DNA of 64,000 nucleotides from Wandonia sp964447015 (GCA_964447015.1 CAYUQU010000002.1:1-64000), one strand, 5' to 3'; positions 8,341 to 18,704 are shown, counted from the first letter of the stretch. The notes: a model not told the origin generated them from the letters alone. Numbers and translations: made by a program.

Positions 8341-11300
8341 TATCGAACAAGTGTCACATTACCTTTGATAATCGATTTTTGACCATCTACACATTCCACG
8401 TCAAGGTAATAATCATACACATCAGGGTCACATGGACGTCCTTTGTATGTACCATCCCAACCAATGCTTTGATCCGTAGATTCGAAAACCATTTCACCCC
8501 AACGGTTATAAATTCTGAAAATCATTTCATATACATAAGGTCCTCGAACATAAAGCACGTCATTAAACCCTGATTCATCAGGTGAAAAAGCATTTGGAAT
8601 AAACACGTAAGGTTCGTCGCATACAAACTCAAATGTCTTCACTTTTAACATGACTGTATGGTTGCAATATCCATCTGTTACTACAAATAAAAAGTCTGTA
8701 GTTTGATCAATGGTTGCTGTAGTTTGAAGTGCTCCTGGAGATGCCACCAATTCTGATGGCAACCAAATTGTCGTTGTACCATCTGGAGCCGTACCTGTTA
8801 ATGTGGTTGTTCCGCCAACCGGAATACTATCAGGTTCAGCGAATGCCGAAATTTGAGAGATGTCCAATGCCATTACCTCAACAAACATTGTATCGAAAAG
8901 ATTACACCCATTGCTCGCTACAGCATGAACATATACATCTTGAGACACCAGTGGGCTTATCGTAACAGTGGATGAATTACCTCCTGAAACAATAATAGAA
9001 TCAGGTCCCCAATCATAAGTGAATGTGACTGAAGGGTTACTATTTAACGCTGTTATTGTTACCTCATCACCTGCGCAAATAGTATCGGAATAAACATAAC
9101 TCAGACTTTCGGAGACGAAAGAGACTTGCACACTATCCGTCAATGTACACCAAGGGTTTGTAATTTGCACATAAAAAGTTGCGTCACCTTGAGGTGAAAC
9201 CGTTGCTAAAGAATCAAGAGGGTAGACGTTCAATGTATCTGAAAAATCAGGTTGTGAACTCCACAAAAACGTTGTAGCTGTCCCTTGGCTGTTCGCAAAA
9301 AGTTCTAATGAGGTAGCCTCACACACTACCGTATCAGGACTAACACTGAGCAATAGTGAATCATGAACAGTAACTGTTACCATGGCAGAATCCGTAAGTA
9401 AACAAATTGTGTCTGTTACAAATAACCATACTTCATACACACCAGGATTCGGAAATGTGTAAATCGGATTATAATCTGTCGTGGAAGTTACTCCGTCTCC
9501 AAAGTCCCATATATAATTAGTAGAATCCGAACTGAAATTCTGAAACTGGACCGTAAAGGGTGCACACCCCTCAACCTGATCGACTGTGAAGTTTGCTTGA
9601 GGAACAATTTCCAAATCAAATTTGAATACTAAGTTATTACAGTTATTACTCTCATTTGTAAGCGACCATACATCCGCAGGAAAAGTAGGGAAATCACTTG
9701 CGCCCAAAGGATTCCCTCCACAGCCACCACATGCAGAATGATAAACCACTCCCATATCATCAAATCGTGAAGTCCCTCCATCTACATGTTCCCTTGATAT
9801 TCCACCACCTAAATAAGAGCCGTAGAGTAAGTCTTCTGCATCCCGAGATAGCACAATTAAGTAAAAATTGTATCCGTCTCCACTGTTTGACTGAAAAGCA
9901 TTTGAAGTAATAGGCATTCCAGTCACAGGTGTAAGTTGATGAAGGCTCCCTCCTATTCCTCCTCCCCAACCCGAGACATAAATATTGCCACACACATCAA
10001 CTAAAAATGCCGTCGGTGAAATATTGACCAACCCATTTCCATTTCCAAAGACAGTTTGAAACTCTATTGCATTGAGTTCATCATTCAAACGCATAATAAA
10101 TTGACCACTGTTTGGGTTATTATATGTACCTACTGAAGGAGTAATCACACCGCGAGTTTGACCTAAAATATAAACTTTGTCGTAACGATCTATTTGCAAG
10201 AAATACACTTGGTCATATACACCAGTACCAATTAATGTAGAATGTGTAGCTGCTGATCCGTCAGGCAAAAAACGCGTCACAAAACCATCTGCCTCTACGA
10301 CATTATTGTGCGTTTCCTGAATAACTCCAGTTGTCGTAAAGAAGTCAGCTGAACGTGTTCCTCCAACAGCGTAAATATCGCCTGCACTATCAAATTTTAC
10401 GGCATAGCACGCATCGCGTCCACTTCCTCCCCAATAGGTACTCCAAAGTAAATTGGTTAAATCAGAATCGAATTTAATCAATACCCCATCTAAATTTCCT
10501 CCGTAAGTAGACTGAGTTTCATTCATCAAAGGGAAATCGGGTGAATATGTACAACTCGCCACATAACAATTACCGGCATCATCTAACATAATTTCGCCCC
10601 GATAAGGATCTCCATAATTGTACATTAATCCGCCGTATACATTTCCATTTACCGCACCCGTTTCATTATAATTCAACCCATCGTTTGCAGAGCCTCCAAA
10701 AAAAGTACTTGCCAACAAATCAGTTCCATCTGAAGAAAACTTCCCTATTATCAAATCTGTTCCCCCCGAAACCTGAGTACCGTCACTCCCCCAATAGTGG
10801 GTACCATTCGAAGTGAATTCTCGATAAATCCCCCCATTAAAAGTGGTTTGATAGGCGTTCACTAAGGGGAAGTCAGCAGAAGAAGTTGTACCAAAATAGT
10901 ACAATTCATTTGCTTCATTGCAAATTATGCTGTGCACTACCTCAACACCCCCAAAATCGTTACCCCCACCTAGATAAGTAGAATGTAACATCGTCGTACC
11001 ATCAGAACTATATTTGGAAATAAAAATATCAGTAACACCATAAACCAAAGAAAGAATAGCAGAAGGATTAGCCTGCGTTAGCGTACTCTGTGTATCGTAA
11101 GATCCCGCAACAGTTGGGTAGCTATTCCCAAAGACAATTCCTCCCGAGTATAAATTACCGTCATTGTCGTACGTAGCAGTCATCCCGAAATTATCAGAAA
11201 TAGATCCACTATAACTTGCGAAAATCATTGCTGGGTCTATAATCAGTTCTAAATCTTTATCATAATCTCCAACTTCATAGGTAACTACATTTCTCTCTAA

Positions 11301-11960
11301 TTTGTACACACACGGGATTTCGATAATTTTACCATTTTTTACCTGATAAGCGTAGGGTTTACCTTCTTCAATTAAACCTAACTCCCCCTCAACTCTGAGG
11401 TGTCCTTTTTTTGTAATGATAATTTTCTTTGCATTTTCGTATTCAAGTTGAATCTGACTCGGTGATGCATTGGCTGATACAATAAAATCATACTTCATAA
11501 AATCCCCCTCGTTGTTAACTCTCAGGTCAACTCCATCAAAAAGATCTTTTAGTACGACATCAGCATACCCATAAACCTTAGATGCCCAACGATTTTTATC
11601 ATTTCCTATAAAGAAATTATAATACTCACGAGATTTTTCGGATTTCAATACAGATGTTACTTCATTTGCCCCAAGAAAATTGGCTGCAATCAATTCTTGT
11701 TTTAGCGAAGGTGTTTTGGTTAATTCATGGTAATGTCCATGGTGCATCTCAGACATATCAACGAATTGGTATAAAATCCGTCCTTGCTCTACATACAGTT
11801 TCCCCATTCGGGACTCTGCGCGAAACAAGACGTAATCAGGCCATTGCCCCTTGTTTTCAAGGAATTTGAATTTACCGTCATGCGAAGGCACTTCCTGATT
11901 GAATCCACAAGGAATAAACCCCAAAAAGAGTACAATAGTTATTAGCCAGTTTAATCTCAC
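8340..11960 (-). CDS. T9SS type B substrate with SBBP-like repeats and PKD domain
   Basis: A 1206-residue secreted protein with a GTG start at 11960 directly before the signal peptide. An N-terminal module beginning FKFLENKGQWPDYVLF is found on large Bacteroidota surface proteins (DUF7948-like). It is followed by a long region of SBBP-like beta-propeller repeats (about 245-800; recurring STYLGG/STFFGG and GN.Y..G motifs), a PKD domain (FGDGVTSTTDYNPIYTFPNP), Ig-like modules, and a gliding-associated C-terminal domain of type B (IPNAFSPDESGFNDVLYV, IYNRWGEMVFES, WDGTYKGR). Type B CTDs direct export by T9SS with help from an adjacent PorP/SprF protein, which is the next gene. Likely a surface adhesin or structural protein; the ligand is unknown. 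Confidence 0.93.
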   Translation of the reverse strand: MRLNWLITIVLFLGFIPCGFNQEVPSHDGKFKFLENKGQWPDYVLFRAESRMGKLYVEQGRILYQFVDMSEMHHGHYHELTKTPSLKQELIAANFLGANEVTSVLKSEKSREYYNFFIGNDKNRWASKVYGYADVVLKDLFDGVDLRVNNEGDFMKYDFIVSANASPSQIQLEYENAKKIIITKKGHLRVEGELGLIEEGKPYAYQVKNGKIIEIPCVYKLERNVVTYEVGDYDKDLELIIDPAMIFASYSGSISDNFGMTATYDNDGNLYSGGIVFGNSYPTVAGSYDTQSTLTQANPSAILSLVYGVTDIFISKYSSDGTTMLHSTYLGGGNDFGGVEVVHSIICNEANELYYFGTTSSADFPLVNAYQTTFNGGIYREFTSNGTHYWGSDGTQVSGGTDLIIGKFSSDGTDLLASTFFGGSANDGLNYNETGAVNGNVYGGLMYNYGDPYRGEIMLDDAGNCYVASCTYSPDFPLMNETQSTYGGNLDGVLIKFDSDLTNLLWSTYWGGSGRDACYAVKFDSAGDIYAVGGTRSADFFTTTGVIQETHNNVVEADGFVTRFLPDGSAATHSTLIGTGVYDQVYFLQIDRYDKVYILGQTRGVITPSVGTYNNPNSGQFIMRLNDELNAIEFQTVFGNGNGLVNISPTAFLVDVCGNIYVSGWGGGIGGSLHQLTPVTGMPITSNAFQSNSGDGYNFYLIVLSRDAEDLLYGSYLGGGISREHVDGGTSRFDDMGVVYHSACGGCGGNPLGASDFPTFPADVWSLTNESNNCNNLVFKFDLEIVPQANFTVDQVEGCAPFTVQFQNFSSDSTNYIWDFGDGVTSTTDYNPIYTFPNPGVYEVWLFVTDTICLLTDSAMVTVTVHDSLLLSVSPDTVVCEATSLELFANSQGTATTFLWSSQPDFSDTLNVYPLDSLATVSPQGDATFYVQITNPWCTLTDSVQVSFVSESLSYVYSDTICAGDEVTITALNSNPSVTFTYDWGPDSIIVSGGNSSTVTISPLVSQDVYVHAVASNGCNLFDTMFVEVMALDISQISAFAEPDSIPVGGTTTLTGTAPDGTTTIWLPSELVASPGALQTTATIDQTTDFLFVVTDGYCNHTVMLKVKTFEFVCDEPYVFIPNAFSPDESGFNDVLYVRGPYVYEMIFRIYNRWGEMVFESTDQSIGWDGTYKGRPCDPDVYDYYLDVECVDGQKSIIKGNVTLVR

Positions 11961-12090
11961 AATATAAATTTAAGATAAATTTTGTTAATGTGAGAGATAC
12001 TAACCCAAGTAATTTATTATCTGCAGAATGCCAAAAAAATTTAAACCTTCATTATAAATCGATTTAAACAACAAATAGCTGTCTACAATA

Positions 12091-15000
12091 TTACTTCTTA
12101 ACTGTTTTTATAACCTTAACGCTCCCCTCGATCATCTTGATATGTAATAAATATCCACCGCTAGCCCAACCGTCAGTACTTATAATAAAATCACTTGAAT
12201 TTAAATCATGACTTGAAAAGATTAACCTACCTTGAAAATCAAACATTTGAATATCTTCAACTCTATCAACGCTGACAATGTGTATTCTGTCATCAAAAGG
12301 ATTTGGAAATACTTGTAATGAAGCATCTTCCAAAAACTCAATTATGCCAACCGATTCATTATCAAAAATATCAGAACTGTAATTAAAGCAATCTGGCATA
12401 TCATTATCCTCCACTCGACAAATAGGACAATCATTTTTGTTAGATTGGCCCATACAAGGCAATTCTTGTTGGCATGTATCACCAAATTGATTGATTTTTG
12501 GGTAAACAATCTTTGTTTCAATAATATGAGGAAATGATGAATGATCGGATCTGTATACTATACGTAGAATAGTATCTTCACTTTCTGTAAAAGCCATCAT
12601 CGGACACGAATTCAAAACAGAATTAAAAGAATTAGGATAATACCATCTAGTGGTATCATAAGATGGATCATTGATATTATCATTATTACTATTAGATCTG
12701 ATAAATAGCGAAGGGTGATTTGGGTTATTGGTAAGATTACTTATTGGTGAGGGAAAATTAGTTATTCCATACTCATATCTTGTATACGTTGCATAAACTA
12801 TTTCACTATATAGAAAATACTCAATATTATTAGGGCTACCTGAAAGGATATCACATTCACAACAGTTTATTACATCTGATACTTGATTAAATCCACAATG
12901 ACAAGCATTACTATCACCGATAGCTGCAATAAACGCACTTGTAGGACATCCAGAAAAATTCCCACTATATAACGAAATTGACATAGTATCCCCAATACCA
13001 ATTTGATTGCTTGAACTAACAGCAATTGGAATTTGATCCATCAAAAAATCAGATGAAATATCAAGTATACCATCATTTGCCATGTCACAATACAAATAGA
13101 CAAACATATCTTCAACTACCTGGTTTTCATTATTAATTACCTCAATAAAAATATCATTTACAATACTCATTGAATCACATGCATCATCAGTTACGTTCAT
13201 GTTGACAATCAAATTATCAAGAGGAGGCAGAAAATCAATAAAAGTTGAACTCGTTATGCTTATAAGTTCGTTACAGTTGGTTATCCCACTGATAAGAAAC
13301 TGAAGTTCTTGATTCACATCAAACTCACAGTCCACTTTAAAATCTAATTTCAAATGATAGAAATTGTTTAGATTAACACCATCATTTGCGAGAATACCAC
13401 TCAATGTAGATAGAGAATCAAGTCCGTAATCGTAAAAAGAAATCCCATTTTGCAGATCACCAGATGATAAACTTGACATGCTCACAAAATTCATCAGTGA
13501 CACCATAGTCCATTGGAACGTATTTGGATCATAATTCCCTCCTTGAGACAAAGGATAATCATATGAAGCAGACAGCAATTGCAAACCAATTATTGAATCA
13601 AATTGTACTTGTAAGTTTTGAATATCTGCCTTTTGATCATTATAAATTTGAAGTATAATTGAAAACTCTCCATCACAATGATTTACTGGTTCTGATGGAG
13701 AGAATGAGGTCAATAAATCCACGTTCAGATTAGATTTCAAAATGTTCAACTCTATAGTATCAATATTTTGAGGACAATAATCTAATGTATCAAACTCTCC
13801 TATAGTTAGAGGATAACCAGAACAATGATAACCAGATGCAATAATTACATTTGTTGTTTGCTCAACATCACAATTCAGTGGAGTAATACTAATAAAATCA
13901 CTAATCGTAGAAAAACTTGAAATGGATCCGACCTCAACATAAATTTCGGCAGGAGACCAATTATAATATTGTAGATTTGGAATATCTACAGTAATCAATG
14001 CTGGATCGTATGTAATTAACATCCAGGGATAATTGGCAGCAAAATTACTAGCATTCGTAACATTAAAATCAAACTCTGTGTTTGGTGTCAGTGAATTCTG
14101 GATAGGGTTCAGAAAGGAGAAGCTAACTAATGGCATTGATATCTGATAGATCATAGTATTTACGAGGCTGTCTACCTCATTACATGTCCCATCTGAATAC
14201 AAAAAATTCTCATAATGAAGATGATTACTATAAAATGTAACAGCTGTATCATTGCTACAATTGACCTCAAATCCTATTTTCAAGGTATAAAACCCAATAG
14301 TTCCAGTTTTGTCGATTACAGGCCATCCCGTTATTGGGGGGGTAATGGTCATTAAATTCCCGGATTGACTTACAGTTAAGGGTACCCCTCCAATACTAGC
14401 GCTTACAACATCTACATATCCCACATTAGCAGGATTGGTCAATTCAAATACCAAACTGTCTTTGAAAATATTTATTGGACGGAATTCATTCGGGAATTCA
14501 TCACCAGCACTTCCACCCATATAACCAAGTCTTAAAATATTGGTCTCCTGATTAGTCCCACAAAGTAATGGGTTATTGAAATACTGTGAGTAATCATCAA
14601 CACGATAAAAAACAAACTCTTGATTCGGATATAAACACTCGTTTTCCAATCCTTCAAAGTACGTAGTCGTATCAGGGAGTGATGGGCTTACACCATTTTC
14701 CCAACCCGTATTAGTGAAAAATGCTCCCTTAATATTTGAAAAATATTGGTACGGAAATATTGCTTGAGAAATTGTAGGTTTCGAAGCGACAAAATTTGCT
14801 TCCAAAGTAATAGTCGTACTATTAAAAAATGGACCTGTTTGCTCATCAAATTGAAAAATCCAATAAAAAGATGAATCTATATCACTAACTACCGAAATCG
14901 GAAAAGGAATATTATCAATAATAATCTGTGCATCCACAAAATCAAGTATTGATGTATTAATATTCGTTGGCTTTAAAAATGAAATATAGGGAGTGAAATT

Positions 15001-17094
15001 GTCCACAGAACCACAAATCTCTCCATCCAAATGTATCCTAATCGTATCACACGCATATGCCCCCGTTAAATTGTAACTAGCTGGATTAAGATCAACTTGA
15101 CTTTGAGTCACTTTTGTAGTCATTGTAGCATTTGTCCATCCAAAAGTTGTCCTTTGAGCACTAAATTCTGTGTGATTGATTCGGCCCTTTTCAGTACAAT
15201 CAATTATTGGTTCACAATCTGTACAAAATGAAAGATTTGTACATGCCCATTGATGCTGAGCCTCACAATTACTAAACGTTCCATACCCATTAAACTCAAT
15301 AGTAGAGCTTACTAAAGAACATGTATCACAATCAAATGTTGTTTCTAATATTAGGCAACCTGTTATCCTGTTGTTCGCCGCTATTGGAATCTGGTTCGAT
15401 TCTGCCAAAAAGGATACAAATGTTTCACCATCAATTCCTGACGAGACAATAGACACTGGTATTTGACTTCCATTCCCAAATTCCCAAACTGCATTAGCCG
15501 AGTCAATCAACTGCATCCCACAAGGGAGTACTATTTCTGATCCATAAAGAATTTCATCATCCAAAATTAGTTCAGACATCCCAGACAATTCTACCTCTGA
15601 AATATATCTATCAATACAAAATTTGATCTCTTGATTTTGACCATTACTAACTATCCCTTCAATTAAAACTGTTGGTTGAGTCACATTATAGTTGTTATAA
15701 ATTACTCCACTAGTGGTACTTGTTAAAAAAGGAGAAATAGTACAAACCGATTGAAAATATCTTAGATTTGTATATACTTGATAACCATTAAGTACACTAT
15801 TACAATTTTGAATATTCTCCGCGTTTAAGAAAAAATCAAGCATCAGAATTATAGTATCCCCAGGAGCAATCTCTCCAAATATTCCATCCAAATTATAATC
15901 ATTTAAAATATATCCTGAAGCGGTTTGTAAATCCTTTAAGCTAATTGTTAAAAAACCCGTTGATGAGACTGGTAAACCAGAAATGACTGGCTCTCCATTT
16001 ACATAAAAATTTGATACTGAATTTGAATTATTGAGATTTAAAATAATATCTGGATTATAAATGGTAAAACCTGATGTATCATTATTGGTTATAATATATT
16101 CAAAAACTGAAGAATTATTACAATAATCCGCATCAGAAGTATTTGACAAAGAAAATCCAATAGCGGGCTGTCCTTGAAATAAATTAATAAATCCATTATC
16201 CCCATCAAAGTAACAGTAACTTCCGTAGCAGTCAATACTTGTCGTATAATTAATTTGAACAGTATTAAAGCAATTTGGTGTATAATTATAATATACAAAA
16301 ATAACATCTCCTGAGTTAAACATTGATACCCCCAAAAGAGCAGCATTCAAAAATGCTTGATAGTTACCTCCGCCCATATCCATTGGATTAGTATACCCCG
16401 AAAGGTTAACTCCATTTACCTTGACCGAATCAATTTGATTAAAATCAAGCCCAAGCGGAAGATTAAAATGAAGGTTAAACTCATCAAGGCTCGAGTTCCC
16501 TGCGACATCGTACCTAACAACCTGGCTAAATGGTGAATAGTCATTAGGTACAGTTAAAGTTTGATTAAAACTAGGTACAGTAGTCTTAATATTTGCCTGA
16601 GCTACGTTATAACTAAGTGTGCTACCATTTAATGTATAAGAACTTCCTGAAATTTCATACGAAAATGTAATACTATTATTTATAGATAGGGCGCTTCCTG
16701 ACGTATTATCTAATAAATCAAAAATAGCGCACTCAGCACGTAAAACAAGTTTTAACTCAACTACAGAACTCGAAAGATGTGTGCTTGGATTTAAATAGGT
16801 GTACGTGTTTGTTGATAAATTCTGATTATCGAAAACAAATTCATTTGATATATCTCCCACTATACTCACTCCATCAGGTAGCTGTATCTCCAAAAATGAG
16901 TTTACGTCAAAATCAAAGCTGCTAATATTATTTATCAGCAAAACTAATGTATCATCAGAATCACAAGCCTTCAAATTAGCTGGGTTAGTATAATTAATTA
17001 TTAGATCAGAATTAGTTATACTTTGACTAAAGGACAAGGAAATGTATATACCCAAAAAGAATGTCACTAAAAAGGAACGTAGTAGTAGTTTCAT
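12091..17094 (-). CDS. Very large secreted protein with T9SS type A sorting domain
   Basis: A 1667-residue protein. The N-terminus is a signal peptide (1-23, ending SFS-Q). The C-terminal 80 residues form a type A T9SS sorting domain (LQVFPNPFDDRIHI ... MFDFQGRLIFS ... GGYLLHIK ... VIKTVKK), so it should be exported across the outer membrane, processed and attached to the cell surface or released. The 1500 residues between are rich in Asn, Ser, Thr and Ile with many cysteines and read as a chain of beta-sandwich (DUF11/Ig-like) modules; no enzyme motif is visible. By eye its DNA is more A+T-rich than the neighbouring genes. It stands alone, with a 301-base upstream gap. Adhesin or matrix protein is a guess. 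Confidence 0.9.
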   Translation of the reverse strand: MKLLLRSFLVTFFLGIYISLSFSQSITNSDLIINYTNPANLKACDSDDTLVLLINNISSFDFDVNSFLEIQLPDGVSIVGDISNEFVFDNQNLSTNTYTYLNPSTHLSSSVVELKLVLRAECAIFDLLDNTSGSALSINNSITFSYEISGSSYTLNGSTLSYNVAQANIKTTVPSFNQTLTVPNDYSPFSQVVRYDVAGNSSLDEFNLHFNLPLGLDFNQIDSVKVNGVNLSGYTNPMDMGGGNYQAFLNAALLGVSMFNSGDVIFVYYNYTPNCFNTVQINYTTSIDCYGSYCYFDGDNGFINLFQGQPAIGFSLSNTSDADYCNNSSVFEYIITNNDTSGFTIYNPDIILNLNNSNSVSNFYVNGEPVISGLPVSSTGFLTISLKDLQTASGYILNDYNLDGIFGEIAPGDTIILMLDFFLNAENIQNCNSVLNGYQVYTNLRYFQSVCTISPFLTSTTSGVIYNNYNVTQPTVLIEGIVSNGQNQEIKFCIDRYISEVELSGMSELILDDEILYGSEIVLPCGMQLIDSANAVWEFGNGSQIPVSIVSSGIDGETFVSFLAESNQIPIAANNRITGCLILETTFDCDTCSLVSSTIEFNGYGTFSNCEAQHQWACTNLSFCTDCEPIIDCTEKGRINHTEFSAQRTTFGWTNATMTTKVTQSQVDLNPASYNLTGAYACDTIRIHLDGEICGSVDNFTPYISFLKPTNINTSILDFVDAQIIIDNIPFPISVVSDIDSSFYWIFQFDEQTGPFFNSTTITLEANFVASKPTISQAIFPYQYFSNIKGAFFTNTGWENGVSPSLPDTTTYFEGLENECLYPNQEFVFYRVDDYSQYFNNPLLCGTNQETNILRLGYMGGSAGDEFPNEFRPINIFKDSLVFELTNPANVGYVDVVSASIGGVPLTVSQSGNLMTITPPITGWPVIDKTGTIGFYTLKIGFEVNCSNDTAVTFYSNHLHYENFLYSDGTCNEVDSLVNTMIYQISMPLVSFSFLNPIQNSLTPNTEFDFNVTNASNFAANYPWMLITYDPALITVDIPNLQYYNWSPAEIYVEVGSISSFSTISDFISITPLNCDVEQTTNVIIASGYHCSGYPLTIGEFDTLDYCPQNIDTIELNILKSNLNVDLLTSFSPSEPVNHCDGEFSIILQIYNDQKADIQNLQVQFDSIIGLQLLSASYDYPLSQGGNYDPNTFQWTMVSLMNFVSMSSLSSGDLQNGISFYDYGLDSLSTLSGILANDGVNLNNFYHLKLDFKVDCEFDVNQELQFLISGITNCNELISITSSTFIDFLPPLDNLIVNMNVTDDACDSMSIVNDIFIEVINNENQVVEDMFVYLYCDMANDGILDISSDFLMDQIPIAVSSSNQIGIGDTMSISLYSGNFSGCPTSAFIAAIGDSNACHCGFNQVSDVINCCECDILSGSPNNIEYFLYSEIVYATYTRYEYGITNFPSPISNLTNNPNHPSLFIRSNSNNDNINDPSYDTTRWYYPNSFNSVLNSCPMMAFTESEDTILRIVYRSDHSSFPHIIETKIVYPKINQFGDTCQQELPCMGQSNKNDCPICRVEDNDMPDCFNYSSDIFDNESVGIIEFLEDASLQVFPNPFDDRIHIVSVDRVEDIQMFDFQGRLIFSSHDLNSSDFIISTDGWASGGYLLHIKMIEGSVKVIKTVKK

Positions 17095-17310
17095 AACAAA
17101 ATTTTAAATCAATAGTGCACAATATTACATTATTTTTTTTTAAACTCTGACTATGAGTCACTTTAATTTGAAAATTAAATTCGTGCATAATATTTCAAAA
17201 CATTTTGCGACGATAATTTAATACTAGATGTTTTCAATACAAACAAGCTAAAGCTAACCCAAATAATCTACTGCTTGAAAACTAATTATAAAACTTATCA
17301 CAAAATTTCC

Positions 17311-17318
17311 TACTTTTG
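17311..17318 (+). promoter_or_regulatory. -7 box for the DUF4783-nadC operon
   Basis: TACTTTTG is a perfect TAnnTTTG element. Transcription would begin near 17324, leaving a leader of roughly 70 bases that contains a stem-loop. No TTG lies at the usual 17-23 base spacing upstream. Confidence 0.5.
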
Positions 17319-17359
17319 CGATTAGGTCTTACAACCTAAAAATTGACATTTGCACTCGG

Positions 17360-17391
17360 CACAATCTTTGTTAGTCAACTACTAAATTGTG
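17360..17391 (+). promoter_or_regulatory. Leader stem-loop before DUF4783-nadC
   Basis: CACAAT (17360-17365) pairs with ATTGTG (17386-17391), and inside it TTAGT (17371-17375) pairs with ACTAA (17381-17385) around the loop CAACT. The structure ends five bases before the ATG at 17396, so it could affect ribosome access. A smaller hairpin TTAGGT/ACCTAA lies upstream (17322-17339). It is A+T-rich and unproven. Confidence 0.35.
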
Positions 17392-17395
17392 AAAA

Positions 17396-17782
17396 ATGAA
17401 ACTATTGCTAAGCATATTGACCATTTTTTTTCTAAGTACAACTGTACTTGGACAAGATAAACTGTATGCTGATTTGGAGCGTGCATTTCAACGTGGAGAT
17501 GAAAAAACAATTCTTGCCAATGCAAGTGATAAGTTGCTTTTAGAAATAGACAACAAAGAGAGTGTTTACAGTCGTTCTCAGGCTGAAATGATTTTGCGTG
17601 ATTTTTTCTCTAAAAACCGTCCAACCTCATTTAAATTGATTTTTAGAGGGAGTGCGAAAGGAAGTTCTGCTTATGCTGTAGGCATCTTGGAAAGTAGTTC
17701 CAAAAAGTTTCGCGTTACCATCACATTGAAAGAAAACGGTACCGCATTTAAAATCGAACAATTATCAGTTGAAGAAGAATAA
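17396..17782 (+). CDS. DUF4783 exported protein
   Basis: A 128-residue protein with a clear signal peptide (1-19, ending VLG-Q). The mature part of about 108 residues has the DUF4783 pattern: an alpha+beta NTF2-like fold with the segments LERAFQRGDEKTI, AEMILRDFF and GSAYAVGILES. The function of the family is unknown. Members in Bacteroidota are commonly found immediately before nadC, as here (33 bases separate them), so co-transcription with NAD biosynthesis is likely. The protein itself would be periplasmic or lipid-associated, and no direct role in NAD synthesis follows from this. Confidence 0.85.
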   Translation: MKLLLSILTIFFLSTTVLGQDKLYADLERAFQRGDEKTILANASDKLLLEIDNKESVYSRSQAEMILRDFFSKNRPTSFKLIFRGSAKGSSAYAVGILESSSKKFRVTITLKENGTAFKIEQLSVEEE

Positions 17783-17815
17783 ACATCATGATATTCAATT
17801 GAGCAGAATTACATT

Positions 17816-18652
17816 ATGATAGACGAAATTATTGACAACGCACTGCGTGAAGATATAGGCGAGGGAGATCATTCCTCGCTTTCTTGTGTTCCAGAAAACG
17901 GTAGAGGGTTAGCCAAATTATTGGTAAAAGATGAAGGGATCATTGCTGGAGTTGAATTAGCTGAACGCATTTTCAAGCGCTTTGATTCAACAATGGAAGT
18001 GAATGTATTTATAAAAGACGGTTCACGAGTTAAATCAGGTGATATTGTGTTGGAAGTTCGCGGTTCATCACGCTCAATCCTCTCAACAGAACGATTAGTC
18101 CTTAATTTCATGCAACGCATGAGCGGCATTGCTACCCAAACTCGTGAATTGGTGGACCTAATTGAAGGAACGAAGTGCAAATTACTTGATACACGAAAGA
18201 CAACTCCCGGAATCCGTTACATGGAAAAATGGGCAGTCAAAATTGGCGGAGGTCACAATCATCGTTTTGCGCTGTATGATATGATTATGATAAAGGATAA
18301 TCACATTGATTACGCAGGTGGAATTCCCCAAGCTATCGAACGAACGCATGAATATTTGTATAAATTGGGGAAATCACTCAAAATTGAGATTGAAGTTCGT
18401 GACGAAAAGGAATTGGATGAAGTTCTTGCTGTTGGAAAAGTAGATCGAATCATGTTAGATAACTTTACTCCAGATGAAATTCGTGCTGCACTCAAAAAAA
18501 TTCCTTCATCATTTGAGACTGAGGCTTCGGGTGGAATTACGAAAGAATCTATTTGTACCTATGCTGAAACAGGAGTAGATTTCATTTCTGTAGGCGCATT
18601 GACACACTCGTACAAATCTTTAGACTTGAGTTTAAAAGCTGTTTTTGAGTAA
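17816..18652 (+). CDS. nadC: Nicotinate-nucleotide pyrophosphorylase (carboxylating)
   Basis: A 278-residue quinolinate phosphoribosyltransferase that converts quinolinate and PRPP to nicotinate mononucleotide, CO2 and PPi in NAD synthesis. It starts with ALREDIGEGDHSSLSC, has the conserved LNFMQRMSGIAT and the substrate-binding LDTRKTTPGIRYMEKWAVKIGGGHNHR. The barrel end carries IMLDNFTP, EASGGI and FISVGALTHS. Length and motifs match the family throughout. It is the second gene of the DUF4783-nadC operon and ends 53 bases before the end of the convergent SRPBCC gene. Confidence 0.97.
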   Translation: MIDEIIDNALREDIGEGDHSSLSCVPENGRGLAKLLVKDEGIIAGVELAERIFKRFDSTMEVNVFIKDGSRVKSGDIVLEVRGSSRSILSTERLVLNFMQRMSGIATQTRELVDLIEGTKCKLLDTRKTTPGIRYMEKWAVKIGGGHNHRFALYDMIMIKDNHIDYAGGIPQAIERTHEYLYKLGKSLKIEIEVRDEKELDEVLAVGKVDRIMLDNFTPDEIRAALKKIPSSFETEASGGITKESICTYAETGVDFISVGALTHSYKSLDLSLKAVFE

Positions 18653-18657
18653 AAAAA

Positions 18658-18680
18658 AGGCACATAGAAACTATGCGCCT
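18658..18680 (-). terminator. Terminator at the nadC/SRPBCC convergence
   Basis: AGGCACATAG and CTATGCGCCT form a ten-base stem with one mismatch around the loop AAA. On the minus strand the hairpin is followed by a run of eight T (18658-18651), so it mainly terminates the minus-strand SRPBCC gene. On the plus strand no U-tract follows. Confidence 0.75.
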
Positions 18681-18704
18681 AATTCTCAGTTCTAATTGAA
18701 CTAG

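Larger units (their letters stand above)
17095..17395. other. Divergent intergenic region between the type A protein and DUF4783-nadC
   Basis: This 301-base gap is very A+T-rich and contains no open frame I can support. On the plus side it holds a -7 box at 17311-17318 and two leader hairpins (17322-17339 and 17360-17391). On the minus side the best candidate is the imperfect box TAATATTG (17127-17120) before the ATG at 17094. Confidence 0.6.

Noticed and set aside
8295..11960. Many plus-strand open frames across the minus-strand surface-protein genes
   Set aside because: They are short, lack start context and signal features, and are fully contained in strongly supported genes on the other strand.
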